DNA of 64,000 nucleotides from Ariolimax columbianus (lineage: Eukaryota > Mollusca > Gastropoda > Stylommatophora > Arionidae), in assembly GCA_036924085.1 (NCBI GenBank), contig JAVGWX010000018.1:18479464-18543463 (forward strand). The letters are read 5' to 3'. Of the stretch, positions 41,335 to 52,875 are shown one piece after another. The notes under the pieces were generated by a model. It was given only the letters and a program-made list of their open reading frames with translations. It was not told where the DNA came from and did no database searches. A program made the position numbers and the translations under genes. Positions within the stretch are counted from its first letter, which is position 1. Every line of letters starts with the position of its first letter.

Positions 41335-41745
41335 GATGGCCAGAATCCTATTTGGTTCCCCGACGAATACCAAAACTTCTAGACAAAGAATCGAATCCTT
41401 CGAGTCAAAATGTTACAGAAAGATCCTCAGAATACACTGGACAGAGAAAAAAAACAACAAATGTAGACATTCGGCAAGAGTTGAGCATAAAGGAGATCTG
41501 GTTTATCATTTCCAGTTTGGATAGAAAATACAAATACTTTGGTCACATCAAGAGACACAACGGTCTTGAGAGAACGGTGATGGAAGGTATGGTGCCAGGC
41601 AAAAGAGGAAGGGGTAGACCAAGATATTCAGAAATGCCTGGGTATGACTGTGGCGGAGGCTAGAGTTTTGGCAAGGGAACGAGTTTCTTTCAGACACTAT
41701 GATGGGAGCGACGTTCTATAAAGGACATGCTACATGATGATGATG
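41335..41745 (+). pseudogene. LINE 3' fragment with ATG/GAT tail
   Basis: Sister of 2841-3421. Blocks 'ESKCYRKILRIHWTEK', 'DIRQELSIKEIWFIISS', 'KYKYFGHIKRHNGLERTVM' and 'PGKRGRGRPRYSEMPG' are spread over two frames (41333-41524 and 41352-41663). It ends with CATGATGATGATGAG near 41730-41745. Compared with the sister copy it has an insertion near 41395 and a deletion near 41625, and it begins further downstream. Confidence 0.8.
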
Positions 41746-41859
41746 AGCTATAAAAGCCCTTGTTCACAGCCGAAATATTTCGCAATCAATATTGTGGGTG
41801 TCACTTATGTCTTTGCCTGGGTAGACTTAGGGAATGACATCCTTTCATCTCCCAGTTTT

Positions 41860-42690
41860 ATTTCCTGATACTGGCAGACGTGATTCCGTAGGCATTATGG
41901 TTTATTTCTTTTTCTATTCTCAAGACCATTAGCTCAGTATGGTCGTTAGAAGATTGTTGAACAAATTCGTTTGTAAATCGCAAATGTGAGAGCAAATCGC
42001 CATCTATATTCATGCCTCTTCTTCTCCATTTTCTGCGTTCATTCTCAATCTCCCGCTACCAAGCCCTGAACAGGGCTTTGCAAGTAGCAGAATGTAGTCC
42101 GGAGAACGGATTTGCGTTGTGTTGCTAGTTTACAGTTTGACTGCGAAACTTTTGCACCTTTCGGTCCGACACATCCGTCTTCGGCAGGATTTATGCCTCT
42201 ATCGACCCAAATAACTTTGGAGAGATGGTGCCGTCCTTTCTAACGCCTCTTCCTATAAGAATATATACTGGACAATGGTAAAGCGTAATATCAGTTTTGG
42301 TAATTTTTGGAAATGATCTGATTTCTGCTAGAAATTGGCAATGCATTTGTTTCGATGCTGTCAATTGGGTGTTCGTAATAAATAAACACAAGATTTAATT
42401 GTATGCCCAAATTGCGCGGTCTTTTTATCAGTTTACTAATTGTGTGGAGATGGTCAGTTGTTGAGAACTCTATTATGAATCCGGCCTGCTCATGAAATTA
42501 ATGTATCTCGAGTTGTTTTTCAATTATTTTGGTAATAACTCAGAGTACACATCTTTCATTTCATCGGTAGTAAATACATTTGTGGTAGTTTTCAAACAAA
42601 AGTTAAGTGTTTCCCTTTTTGTGGATTAGAATAGATTTTGAGGAGTTCCACTGGTCGAGAATTCGTTCTGTTTCGAAGCATTTATTAAAT
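41860..42690 (-). pseudogene. LINE RT palm fragment, split by repeat A
   Basis: Minus strand reads the RT core in order from 42690 downward: 'FNKCFETERILDQWN', 'SILIHKKG', then 'EQAGF' near 42500, 'STTDHLHTI', a degraded 'VFIYYEH' palm block, 'GRGVRKDGTISPKLFG' near 42230-42200, and after the inserted repeat 'NIDGDLLSHLRF' followed by a mutated catalytic box (TNE in place of ADD) near 41960. Frames are broken in several places and about 15 residues between the last two blocks are missing. The catalytic site itself is lost, so it is dead. Confidence 0.8.
42020..42192 (-). mobile_element. Repeat A, copy 6, inserted in a LINE RT
   Basis: Short 3' part of repeat A flanked by ATGCCTCT at 42012-42019 and 42193-42200. 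On the minus strand it ends GAGAATGAACGCAG and then a GAA-rich tail. The direct repeats and interrupted RT show true transposition and define this family's 3' end. Confidence 0.85.
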
Positions 42691-42691
42691 T

Positions 42692-43020
42692 CTTCTTCTC
42701 CTTCTCCAGCGTTTATCCTAACAAAGATGTTGTAACGTTAATCGTAGTTTACAGCAAGGTTACGATATCTGCAATAACCAGCCCAAAACATCCGATTTCA
42801 GCAGACTTTTGTGAGTACCGGGTTTGTCTTCCCACTGCGATCCCCATCCCTTGGCCAGAACACAATAATGGATAGTGAAGCTTGCCTTCAGAGCCACCAC
42901 ATGAATGCAGAATACGGTGTCTGTCAACTATAGCTCACTTACTTTGATGCAAGCAACCAGCTACGGGTCACTGGCTGCTGTTAGCTAATGCACTGCTGCA
43001 TTATGGCTCTATTTATTAGA
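42692..43020 (-). mobile_element. Repeat A, copy 7
   Basis: Plus strand begins TTCTTCTTCTCCTTCTCC (tail), then TCGTAGTTTACAGC, CGATTTCAGCAGAC, GAGTACCGGGTTTG, CCCTTGGCCAGA and CTACGGGTCACTGGC. Its tail abuts the 'FNKC' start of the surviving RT sequence. Confidence 0.7.
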
Positions 43021-43267
43021 TAACTAACTTTACGAGCTGAACTGCTAGAATTTAGCCAGTGACAATAGGTCAATCCGATTTTCAACAAACATGAACAGTC
43101 CCCTCAAAAGCAACAACACGTAGACCTCACGCTGCTCAATGGCACCAATCTCGTAGATACAATTACACAAGACTGGTCAATTTATAGATCCCTAACAGAG
43201 CACTTTGGCTGACTTATCAAAACACTTATAAAATGTGTTAATGCTGCAATGGTTACTAAATCCAAAA
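43021..43267. other. No recognised feature
   Basis: Short unique stretch before the 73-bp array. Confidence 0.4.
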
Positions 43268-43565
43268 AGTGCATACGAGTTAAGGCGACGACAAGACAGT
43301 TACTCGACATGCAAAGATGACTTGAGTCGGAAGACTTCTGGACACATACGAGTTAAGGAGACGACAAGGCAGTTACTCGACATGCAAAGAGGATTTGAGT
43401 CGCAGGACTTCTGGACACATACGAGTTAAGGCAACGACAAGACAGTTACTCGACATGCAAAGATGACTTGAGTCGGAAGACTTCTGGACACATACGAGTT
43501 AAGGAGACGACAAGGCAGTTACTCGACATGTAAAGATGATTTGAGTCGTAGGACTTCTGGACACA
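43268..43565. repeat. 73-bp minisatellite, left part (about 4 copies)
   Basis: Unit contains CATACGAGTTAAGGAGACGA and CAGTTACTCGACATGCAAAG. Units alternate between AGATGACTTGAGTCGGAAG and AGAGGATTTGAGTCGCAGG forms, giving a 146-bp dimer. Interrupted by a LINE. Confidence 0.9.
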
Positions 43566-45907
43566 GAAGGCAGCGGTCATCCTGAGGCTGTCGACACTGC
43601 CATAGAGCTTGTCTAGTGTTGCCACTGGTGATGGCCACATCTGCTCTCTCTGATCCTCGTATGTCGGGCAGTTTTGCAGCAAATGCTCAGCGGTCATTTT
43701 CCCGGTACCACACGGGCATTCGTCGGTGCCACCTATCTTCAATTTGTTGAATAGGTGGTACATCAGTCTATTATGGCCAGTGCGAAGTCTGAAGACAACG
43801 ACCTGCTCTCTTCTGTTCAACTGGTAATAGGCATCGTTTTTGGTGTAGCCAGTATGTTCGGTTTCCCATTTGGTCATGTATTTAGCTCTAATAAGTCGTT
43901 TTGACTCTTCGTATGTCATACTAGTTTCTAGTTGTGGTAGTTTTGCACCTTCTTTTGACAGTCTGTCTGCCTCCTCGTTGCCTTGGATGTTACAGTGAGA
44001 TGGAACCCACTGCACCACTACCCTTTTTGGTGCGGACTGCTGGCATAATCTTAAATCGTTAAGTTCAGTATTTTTCTGGCTTTTTAGTGCTGTGACTACG
44101 GCCAGAGCATCTGTAAGCAGGACTATGTGGCTTTCATTCCTTTTACCTGTCACCATTTCTTCCACTGCCGCCCTCAGTGCCTCTGCCTCCGCTCTGAAAT
44201 TGCTTGTGTATTTTCCAGTAGCGAATGACAGTATTATTTTTCTGCCATTTGGTAGGTTCAGAAATGCTCCTGCCCCTCCGTTCTGTGCTGTGTTTGTTAC
44301 ATAACCGTCGGTGTATGCATGGGTCCAGTCAATGCTTGGGTAGTTTTTCGATATGTAGCTCAGGGTAGTATCTCTTCTTTCTTTTTCAGACTGGCAGTTT
44401 TTGTTTACAATAACTGGTATATTTTCTACCACCTCTGGAAATATATGCTGCATCCAGGTAGGTTTTCGTACAGTAGGGATGGGTTTTGGTGTTGTTAGTG
44501 CGTTCATGGGGTATTCGTACATCTTAGTTTTGGCTATTTCTGCAAAGATTCTCCGCTTTAGTTTCCCATTTCCGAAATTGTTTAGTCTCTTGTGCATTGG
44601 GTGGTCAGTCAGTCTTCTGAATTTCTCGGATTGCTGGTGAGCTCTGCAGTCTCTTCTGTCGGTCATGGGTTGCAGTTTTGTAATCTTTTCAAGTTCTACA
44701 ATTGGCGTTGACTTCATGCCTCCTGTTATAACTCTCATGGCTTGGTTTTGGAGTTTGCTAATTTTATCGAAGTTAGCCTTTGCTGCTGTTGTCAATGCCG
44801 CAATGCCATACTAGAGAACTGGTTTCACTCTTTCAGTGTACAGTTTCTTTAGTATACTTTCGTCTGCTCCCCAGATTGTGCCAGCAAGTTTCCTCATGAT
44901 TGCCATTCTTTCTCTGGCTCTCATTCGGTTTCTCTCGATCTGACTTTTCCATGTCATGCGTCAATCAAATGTGACTCCCAGGTAGTTTGGGTTGTCGTTT
45001 GGCTGCAGGTATTTGCCGTTTAGACTTAATTTGGTGTTTTGGGGTTTGATTGAAAGCGAGAATATTGTACATGTCGTTCTTTCCTCGTTTATTTTGACCA
45101 GCCATGAGTTCGCCCACTTTTCCAGCGATGTTAGGGCCTGCTGCATCCGATTTCTTGCGATGTTGAGATTCTTTTCAGAGGTCCACATAGCCAGATCGTC
45201 TGCAAGCATTGAACTATGGACTCTTCTTGGTATATTCTCTGTAATGCCATTTATATACACCAGGAAGAGTGTGGGTGACAGTACTCCCCCTTTGGGTACT
45301 CCCTGCTCAAGTGTCACCTTTTTGCTCATCTGCCCTTGTACTTGGACTCTGGCCGTTCTTTGTTTGAGGTAGTGACTTATCCATTTGTATATTTTCCCAC
45401 AAACTTCACTTCTTCGTAGCTTGACTCTAAGTCCATCTTTCCAGACTTTGTCAAATGCCTTTTCCAGGTCCACCCAAACCGCTACTGTATGCTTTTGCTC
45501 CTGGTAGGCATCTTCTATTTCCTGGGCTATGAGGATGAACTGGTCCTCAGTGGATCTGTGCTGTCTAAAGCCGGCTTGCTGTGGAATTAGTATGCGTTTT
45601 TTTCCAGATGCCACATCAGTCTGGTGTTTATCATACGTTCCATCAGTTTGCCGACACAGCTCAGTAGGCTGATAGACATGTATCCATTTGAATCTGTTTT
45701 GTCTTTTCCTTTCTTTGGTACTGGTACCAGTATTACGTCTTTCCATGCCTGGGGTACAATACCCCTTTTCCAGCTTTGGTTCAGGACTGATAGCAGTTTC
45801 CTCTTTGCTGTTTGGCCCAGCCACATCAGCATTTCGCTTGTTATCCCGTCTTTTCCGGGAGATTTCTTTTTCTTTAATGTTCTCATGGCCTCTTCCATTT
45901 CGTTCAT
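43566..45907 (-). pseudogene. I-type LINE, copy 4, inside the 73-bp array
   Basis: Same element as 4496-6989. Minus-strand blocks: 'EMEEAMRTLKK' and 'KSPGKDGI' near 45900-45850, 'VDLEKAFDKVW' near 45460, 'QGVPKGGVLSP' near 45300 (Pro-Lys for Pro-Gln), a 'LADDLAMW' catalytic box near 45200 (Leu for Phe), 'YTDGYV' near 44310 for RNase H, and the C-terminal Cys/His cluster with one Cys changed to Gly ('GGTDECPCGTGK'). A frameshift in a T-run near 45600 and a stop near 44812 break the frame. The 5' end is truncated near the same place as copy 1. Unusually, the 3' end also stops short ('RMTAAF' at 43575), without stop codon or GAA tail. Confidence 0.9.
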
Positions 45908-46092
45908 TGCAAAGAGGATTTGAGTCGTAGGACTTCTGGACACATACGAGTTAAGGAGACGACAAGGCAGTTACTCGACATGCAAAGAGGATTTAAGTCG
46001 TAGGACTTATGGATACATACGAGTTAAGGAGAAGAGAAGACAGTTACTCGACACGCGAAGACGACTTGAGTCGTAGGACTTCTGGACAGGAT
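45908..46092. repeat. 73-bp minisatellite, right part (about 2.5 copies)
   Basis: Resumes at TGCAAAGAGG, about 36 bp further along the unit than where the left part stopped. Confidence 0.9.
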
Positions 46093-46555
46093 CGCAATAT
46101 GCGAATTTGATGAATAGAATCAGTCACCAGATCAATGGCGACTGTGAGCAGCATAGAACGCAGCGAATACTCAAAGCGGTTGAAGCATGATCAATCTATT
46201 AAGTATCCGTACCATTACGCAGCAGAAAGGGGCGGGGGGAGGGGGGGGGGGTTTCCCTCTTAAGAACTTAAAAATGGGAAAAGCCCACCACAACAGATTG
46301 ATGGAGTATCGAACCAGAATACAGGCAATATTACACTGACCTCTTTTCATCTAAGGCCACAATAATAATCAACCAAGAGTAACTGTTGCACCTTTAATCT
46401 TGATCGTCATGACAGGTTCCTCAGCGTAGCTGCAGATCTCAACTTAGTCTCCAGAGAAATCCAGCCGGTGGTAAGTACTCCTTTAGAGACGTCTCGGATG
46501 GTGTTGCGTACAGCAAGGGAGTCTAATCAACGCATTAACGGTCTTTCCCGCTTTT
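46093..46555. other. No recognised feature
   Basis: Includes a G-rich run at 46226-46250. Nothing else recognised. Confidence 0.4.
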
Positions 46556-46559
46556 TCTT

Positions 46560-48235
46560 TTTACCGCTGGAGTACCAGATTGCTATCACAATTACTGCCC
46601 TCGGAAATCTGTCATGCCGTCGATCAATGTCATCTAGTAAATCACCAGAAGAAGATAGCATCACAGCAGAGGTCATACAGGCTTGCGGTCTGGTCCTTTA
46701 TCAAGTCTAGCCTATCACCAGAAGAAGATAGCATCACAGCAGAGGTCATACAGGCTTGCGGTCTGGCCCTTTATCAAGTCTAGCCTATCACCAGAAGAAG
46801 ATAGCATCACAGCAGAGGTCATACAGGCTTGCGGTCTGATCCTTTATCAAGCATAGCCTATCACCAGAAGAAGATAGCATCACAGCAGAGGTCATACAGG
46901 CTTGCGGTCTGGCCCTTTATCAAGTCTAGCCTATCACCAGAAAAAGATAGCATCACTGCAGAGATCATTGAGGCTTGCGGTCTGGCCCTTTATCAAGCAT
47001 AGCCTATCACAACGTGAAGATAGCATCAGAGGTCATTCGGGCTTGCGGTCTAGCTCTTCATCAAGCCTAGCCTATCACCAGTATAAGATAACATCACTGC
47101 AGAGGTCATTCAGGCTTGCGGTCTGGTCCTTTATCAAGCCTAGCCTATCACCAAGTGCAGTTAGCATCAGAGGTCATTCAGGCTTGCGGTCTAGCCCTTT
47201 ATCAAGCCTAGTCTATCACAAAGATAAGATAACATCACTGCAGAGGTCATCCAGGCTCGCGGTCCAGTCCATTATCAAGCTTAGATTATCACCAGGAGAA
47301 GATAACATCACTGCTGAGGTCATTCAGGCTTGCGGTTTGGTCCTTTATCAAGCCTAGCCTATCACCAGGTGAAGATATCATCAGAGGTCATCTAGGCTTG
47401 CGGTCTGGCCCTTTATCAAGCCATAGCCTATCACCCGGTGAAGATAACATCACTGCAGAGGTCATTCAGGCTTGCGGTCTGGTCAGTTATCAAGCCTAGC
47501 CTATCACCAAGTGAAGATAGCATCAGAGATCATCCATTCTTGCGTCTAGTCCTTTATCAAGCCAAAGCCCAACATTTTGCATGGTATCTTCATTCGGGAA
47601 GAACACCAACCTTCTGGAACAACTCGATGACACACTCTAGCAGTGGAAGGGAGATAAAGAGGACCTAGGAAATAACAATTTTTTTTCTCCGGTCACTTAC
47701 AAGCTGTTTATGAAATGTATCCTTGCCAAATCCGCACCATTCTCGAAGAATCGCAGCCAGTCGAACAGGCAGACTTTCGGCGCCCGTACAGCACAATGGA
47801 CCACATTTTAACCTGCTGCAACCTTAGTGAAGCAGCCTGTTAGTTCAAGACAACCTTGATCATCTACAAAATAGCTTTTCATTCGATAGAACCACATTTT
47901 GTCTGGCATTCAGTGTTGCACAAGGTGTCCATCCTGGTTACACCAGCATACACGCCAACAGTTACACGAACTGCACTTCCAGATTTCGTCGCTTCCAACG
48001 TCCAATTTTGTTACCAGTTCAGAAAGCGGTCTTCCATTTGGATTATATCCCACCGAAATTCTTCTTCGTATGTTTGCAATCAGTCATCAGTCAATAAGAC
48101 ATCCTTTCGCATCCATATTTGCGCCAAACACATCAATCGCCTTTGATTTGCCGATGACATAGTGATCATCACAGAGTCATCAGCAGATGCCAATTGTTGC
48201 ACCTCTATGCTACAAAGTGATCTTTAGAGAACAGC
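46560..48235 (+). pseudogene. LINE RT palm pseudogene containing an internal minisatellite
   Basis: The RT core reads in order across frames. First comes 'SPEEDSITAEVIQACG' at 46640 (first palm motif, expected form GKAPGEDGI...). After the array follow 'KLFMKCILAK'-type and 'ILEESQPVEQADFRRPYSTMDH' blocks near 47700-47810, 'FHSIEPHFVWHSVL' near 47880-47925, 'VHPGYT' near 47930, and a catalytic 'FADDIVIITESS' block near 48148-48185. Thus both sides of the catalytic region survive in the correct order, with frameshifts. The first motif has been amplified into about 13 copies of 73 bp (46640-47570). Endonuclease and C-terminus are not seen. Confidence 0.85.
46640..47570. repeat. 73-bp minisatellite made of an RT coding motif, about 13 copies
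   Basis: Unit contains CAGCAGAGGTCATACAGGCT and TGCGGTCTGGCCCTTTATCA. In frame it reads 'EEDSITAEVIQACGLALYQV', the first RT palm block of the surrounding LINE. 73 is not a multiple of three, so the array destroys the frame. Left units are near-identical; later ones lose a few bases (GTGAAGATAGCATCAGAGG forms). Confidence 0.95.
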
Positions 48236-48261
48236 GAAATTACAGAACAAGCTATCAATGT

Positions 48262-48420
48262 TGCAATGGTGTATAATGAGGATCGGTTGGCCGATTGGAC
48301 TTGGCCAAGGGGATACGGGTTCGAGTCTTTATTTAAGAAATATTTGTCCTTTAAATTAAGGCTAGGGATGCAACAAACAAATTTAGTCTGTACACTTCGA
48401 GTCGACTGCATCGATTAGGC
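48262..48420 (+). mobile_element. Possible tRNA-derived SINE (third type)
   Basis: TTGGCCGATTGG fits an A box and GGGTTCGAGTC fits a B box, about 30 bp apart. No second copy in the window and no target duplication seen. Confidence 0.35.
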
Positions 48421-49114
48421 AACTTTATTTCTCAGCGCTGTAAATTTCCTTGGATGCACAAGAAATACCAATACACGCTTTGAAAGATAGATCGAGTGAA
48501 TGATTATAAAAAATCCCCCATCACTACGGGCTTTTATGTTCGGCACAACAGCCTTGAACCAAGAAATACAAGCCCAGGTCCCCAAGGCGCATAATGGTAC
48601 ACATGCAAGGACAATTAAGGAGAGTAATCAAGAAATGACAAATACATTGCTAATGGAGGGAGAGGCAAGAAGAGGGAGTTCTTAGTCCACCTGCACTTCT
48701 ATAAGAGCAGATCCCAATTTGCAGGTCCCAGCTCTGGCATGAGCTGGGTGTAGCCGTGAGAAGGGTTTCCTGCTTAGCGGGCTAGGCTCGGGCAGCTTAA
48801 TACTCCGATGCATTGGGACAAGCGCTTAGGAAGGTGTTTAACGGATGTGTGAGTCCATCTTAATAGACACAAGCACTAGAGCAAAGTAGACCCACAGCCT
48901 GTTAGACGCCATACACGCTGCTCTTAACAAATCACCTAACCATGGCCGGTATTATACCATGTCACAGATAGTCGCCTCTTACGAAATCCTCACTGTGAGG
49001 CAGTGGTGCTATTCTTGTCCTTGTCATACACAGAGACCCGGGCAGACCACGCGGGGACACGCATGAGGTGTGTAATAGGTCCAAATTCGATATTGTACTG
49101 CATCTCGCGTGTCC
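48421..49114. other. No recognised feature
   Basis: No motif or repeat that I can place. Confidence 0.35.
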
Positions 49115-49695
49115 AAGCTAGCCCAACCCAGCACTGCTCTACGTGTGTCCAGCCCAGCATTGCGCTACGCTTAGCGTGCCCAATGCGACCCAGCACTGCT
49201 CTGAGTGTGTCCAGCCCAGCATTGCACTACGCTTAGCGTGCCCAATGCGACCCAACAATGCTCTGAGTGTGTCCAGCTCAGCATTGCACTACGCCTAGCG
49301 TATCCAACCCAACACTGTTCTGAGTCGTGTCCAGCCCAGCATTGCGCTACACATAGCGTACCCAACCCAGAATTGCTCTGAGTGTGTCCAGCCCAGCATT
49401 GCGTCACGCCTAGCGTGCCCAACGTGACCCAGCACTGCTCTGAATGTGTCCAGCCCAGCATTGCGCTACGCCTAGCGTGCCCAACGTGACCCAGTACTGC
49501 TCTGAGTGTGTCCAGCCCAGCATTGCGCTACGCCTAGCGTGCCCAACGTGACCCAGTACTGCTCTGAGTGTGTCCAGTCCAGCATTACGCTACGCCTAGC
49601 GTGCCCAACATGACCCAGCACGGCTCTGAATGTGTCAAACTCGACATTGAACTATACATAGCGTATCCAACCCAGCACTGCACTGCGTTTAGTGT
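49115..49695. repeat. 62-bp minisatellite, about 9 copies
   Basis: Unit contains CTCTGAGTGTGTCCAGCCCA and GCGCTACGCCTAGCGTGCCC. GCTACGCCTAGCGT can form a short hairpin. Right-end copies are more diverged and degenerate traces continue to about 49870. Confidence 0.9.
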
Positions 49696-50414
49696 GTCTC
49701 GTGCCCTATTGAAAAGCTAAAAAATGGAGTACCTGAGGGAAACGGGACTTATCTCGAGAGGCCTCGTGGGGTGGAGATGAAAGACCGGCAGACTTTCCGG
49801 TACCAGCTCGGCGTTGCAATGCGCTGAGTGTGTCAAACTCAGCAGCTGAATGTGCCAAATCCAGCCTTGTAATTTGGTTAATGTGGCCCATGCCTTATTG
49901 TAAATATGAAACACAGTAGAGCTTACGAATAAGGGACTCCACTGAGGCTCTGCAAGCTGGTGGAGGGGATAAGCTCGCTAGGGCTCCTCAGAGTTGTTAG
50001 CTAAGCACTCGATATTGCGCACCATCGGCTGCATCACGCTACCAATGTGGTCGGGAAAGACCCAGAAACATTCGGGCTTCTACCCGGCTAGGGGGGAGAA
50101 AGTACAGAACCCTGGCATTATTATACAGCACAACGGTGGACAACCAACATCGTGCTGCAGGTCACTTTGACAAAATGAAATTCTTAGTGGGCCGCACCTG
50201 CATTGGCGTGTCAAAAGGTGTCATCACCCATGGCGGTGTTTTCGTTTTGTATCCCTTGATGACCTAAAACTGGTCTGAGCCTCAGGTACCACCTCAATAT
50301 TACTGTCCATTCACCCCACAGGCGAATTTTGTGTTCACTGATTTTGGCTAGATATCATACCATCTTGATATAACGTCTAAAATTCCTCACCTCCAGCATC
50401 TAGTCGAGGGAGGA
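49696..50414. other. No recognised feature
   Basis: Nothing recognised apart from the degenerate minisatellite words at the left edge. Confidence 0.4.
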
Positions 50415-50882
50415 CCATCCCATCTAGCTTGCAGTCAGAGAGTACTAACTCCCCCCCCCCCTTCCTCCTCCCAGCTTGCAGCAGGAGAGGCCCGCTCCAT
50501 GTAGCTTGCAGCCAGAGAGGACAACACGCTCTAGCTTGCAGCCAGAGAGGACAAAACCCTCTAGCTAACAACCAGAGAGGACAACATCCTCTAGCTTGCA
50601 GCCAGAGTGGACAACACCCTCTAGCTTGCAGCCAGAGAGGACAACACTCTCTAGCTTGCAGTCAGAGAGGACAACACTCTCTAGCTTGCAGCCAGAGAGG
50701 ACAACACCCTCTAGCTTGTAGCCAGAGAGGACAACACTCTCTAGCTTGCAACCAGAGAGGACAACACCCTCTAGCTTGCAGCCGGAGAGGACTAACCGCC
50801 TCTAGCTTGCAGCCTGAGAGGACTAACCCCCTCTAGCTTGCAGCCCGAGAGGATTAACCCCCTCTAGCTTGCAACCCGAGAA
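50415..50882. repeat. 30-bp minisatellite, about 15 copies
   Basis: Unit CTAGCTTGCAGCCAGAGAGG plus ACAACACCCT; a C-run interrupts it at 50452-50462. Confidence 0.9.
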
Positions 50883-50884
50883 AG

Positions 50885-51935
50885 TCGGGTCGGTCAGTGG
50901 ATAGGGTCTGTCTGTCGGCCGGTGGTTCGGTTAGTCGGATCGGTTAGTGGGTGAGGTCTGTCTGTCGGTCGGTGGTTCGGTTAGTCTGGTCGGTTAGTGG
51001 GTGAGGTCTGTCTGTCGGTCGGTGGTTCGGTTAGTCGGGTCGGTTAGTTGGTAAGGTCTGTCTGTCAGTCAGTGGTTCGGTTAGTCAGGTCGGTTAGTGG
51101 GTAAGGTCTGTCGGTCGGTCGGTGGTTCGGTTAGTCGGGTCGGTTAGTGGGTAAGGTCTGTCTGTCGGTCAGTGGGTAAGATCTGTCTGTCGGTCGGTGG
51201 TTCGGTTAGTCGTGTCGGTCAGTGGATAATGTCTGTCTGTCGGTCGTCGGTCGGTGGTTCGGTTAGTCGGGTCGGTCAGTAGGTAAGGTCTGTCGGTCGA
51301 TCGGTGGTTCGGTTAGTCGGGTCGGTCAGTAGGTAAGGTCTGTCTGTCGGTCGTCGGTCGGTGGTTCGGTTAGTCTGGTCGGTCAGTGGATAAGGTCTGT
51401 CTGTCGGTCGTCGGTCCGGTTAGTCTGGTCGGTCAGTGGATAAGGTATGTCTGTCGGTAGTCGGTCGGTGGTTCGGTTAGTTTGGTCAGTCAGTGGATAA
51501 GGTCTGTCTGTCGGTCGTCGGTCGGTTAGTCTGGTCGGTTAGTAGGTAAGGTCTGTCGATCGGTCGGTGGGTAAGATCTGTCTGTCGGTCAGTGGTTCGG
51601 TTAGTCGAGTCGGTCAGTGCATAAGGTCTGTCTGTCGGTCGTCGGTCGGTGGTTTGGTTAGTCTGGTCGGTCAGTGGATAAGGTCTGTCTGTCGGTCGTC
51701 GGTGGTTCGGTTAGTCTGGTCGGTCAGTGGATAAGGTCTGTCTGTCGGTCGTCGGTCGGTGGTTCGGTTAGTCTGGTCGGTTAGTAGGTAAGGTCTGTCG
51801 GTCGGTCGGTGGGTAAGATCTGTCTGTTGGTCGGTGGTTCGGTTAGTCGGGTCGGTTAGTGGGTAAGGTCTGTCGGCGGTCGGTGGTTCGGTTAGTCGAA
51901 TCGGTCAGTGGATGGGTTCTGTCTGTCGGTTGATA
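50885..51935. repeat. About 50-bp GT/G-rich minisatellite with variable units
   Basis: Words GTCGGTCGGTGGTTCGGTTA and GTAAGGTCTGTCTGTCGG, unit length varying by loss or gain of GTCG blocks. The dense GG doublets make two-tier quadruplex structures conceivable. It directly abuts the previous array. Confidence 0.9.
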
Positions 51936-52870
51936 GCTCGAAAGCGGAATGACAAAGCTTTTGTGAGTGAAAGTAAGGAATGAACGAACATTTATCGGAA
52001 CGTAAAAGACAATTCATATGCGTTTTTGAAACGAAGAAGCAGATTAAGGAGCAGTATTGATGTATTAAAAATATGTCAGAAAAACAATAAAGTAGACGAA
52101 TTAATTATAAGTTACGAATGTAAGAAAGAAAAAAAAACCCAATTAAGTGTGTCTGCGAGAGAGTGATAATTAAATTTAAAAAAAAAAAATTAAGAGAGAA
52201 AGAAAAACGAAAAGTAAGAAAAGAAAAGAAAGAAAATAATGAAATGAAAATATGAAGGATACATTTAATATGTCAGAAAGAAATGTGTACTCTTTACCGT
52301 GGTCTCTATTTATTATTATCAACTAGCTGCACTGAGCGATCGATTATCACTTGAGATTCTAGATCAGGAATGGCCGGCACGAGGTCCGGATACGGCCTGC
52401 TTATACTTGACTTGCAGCCAACCAGATGTTTTATGGAATGTTTGACTAGCTGCACAGACAAGTTACATTAAACCAACAGCAACAACATAAAACATTTCAT
52501 TTGTACTTTACGGTCCCCCTTCTTCTGCGTTCGGGATTTCTGATAACGCTAAACCTTCAATCCTATTGCCAGGATGAAGTACACAGCCCTTTCCAAGCCT
52601 GAGTGGTGCCCCATAGTTTTTGCCTCAGTTCTGCTCCATCTGGCACAATATCCCTTTCCATTATTTGACCGCATTGCGTCACGAAGCGGCAATAAGGTAG
52701 AATTATTATTATTTCGATTATTTCCCTTTCCTGATTAATAATTTTCGATAATGATTCGCACGACCTGTCTGATTTCAGTCACACCTGGCAAACGGAGACC
52801 GATTCTCGGTCACGTTATTTTCAAATGGATATCTTCGGTGCAACCACTTGTGTCTTTCATTCTCAAAATG
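51936..52870. other. No recognised feature
   Basis: A-rich 51950-52270; nothing recognised in the rest. Confidence 0.35.
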
Positions 52871-52875
52871 GGAAA

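Noticed and set aside
43268..51935. Could the regular arrays be CRISPR?
   Set aside because: Units are contiguous with no unique spacers, and the genome is eukaryotic.
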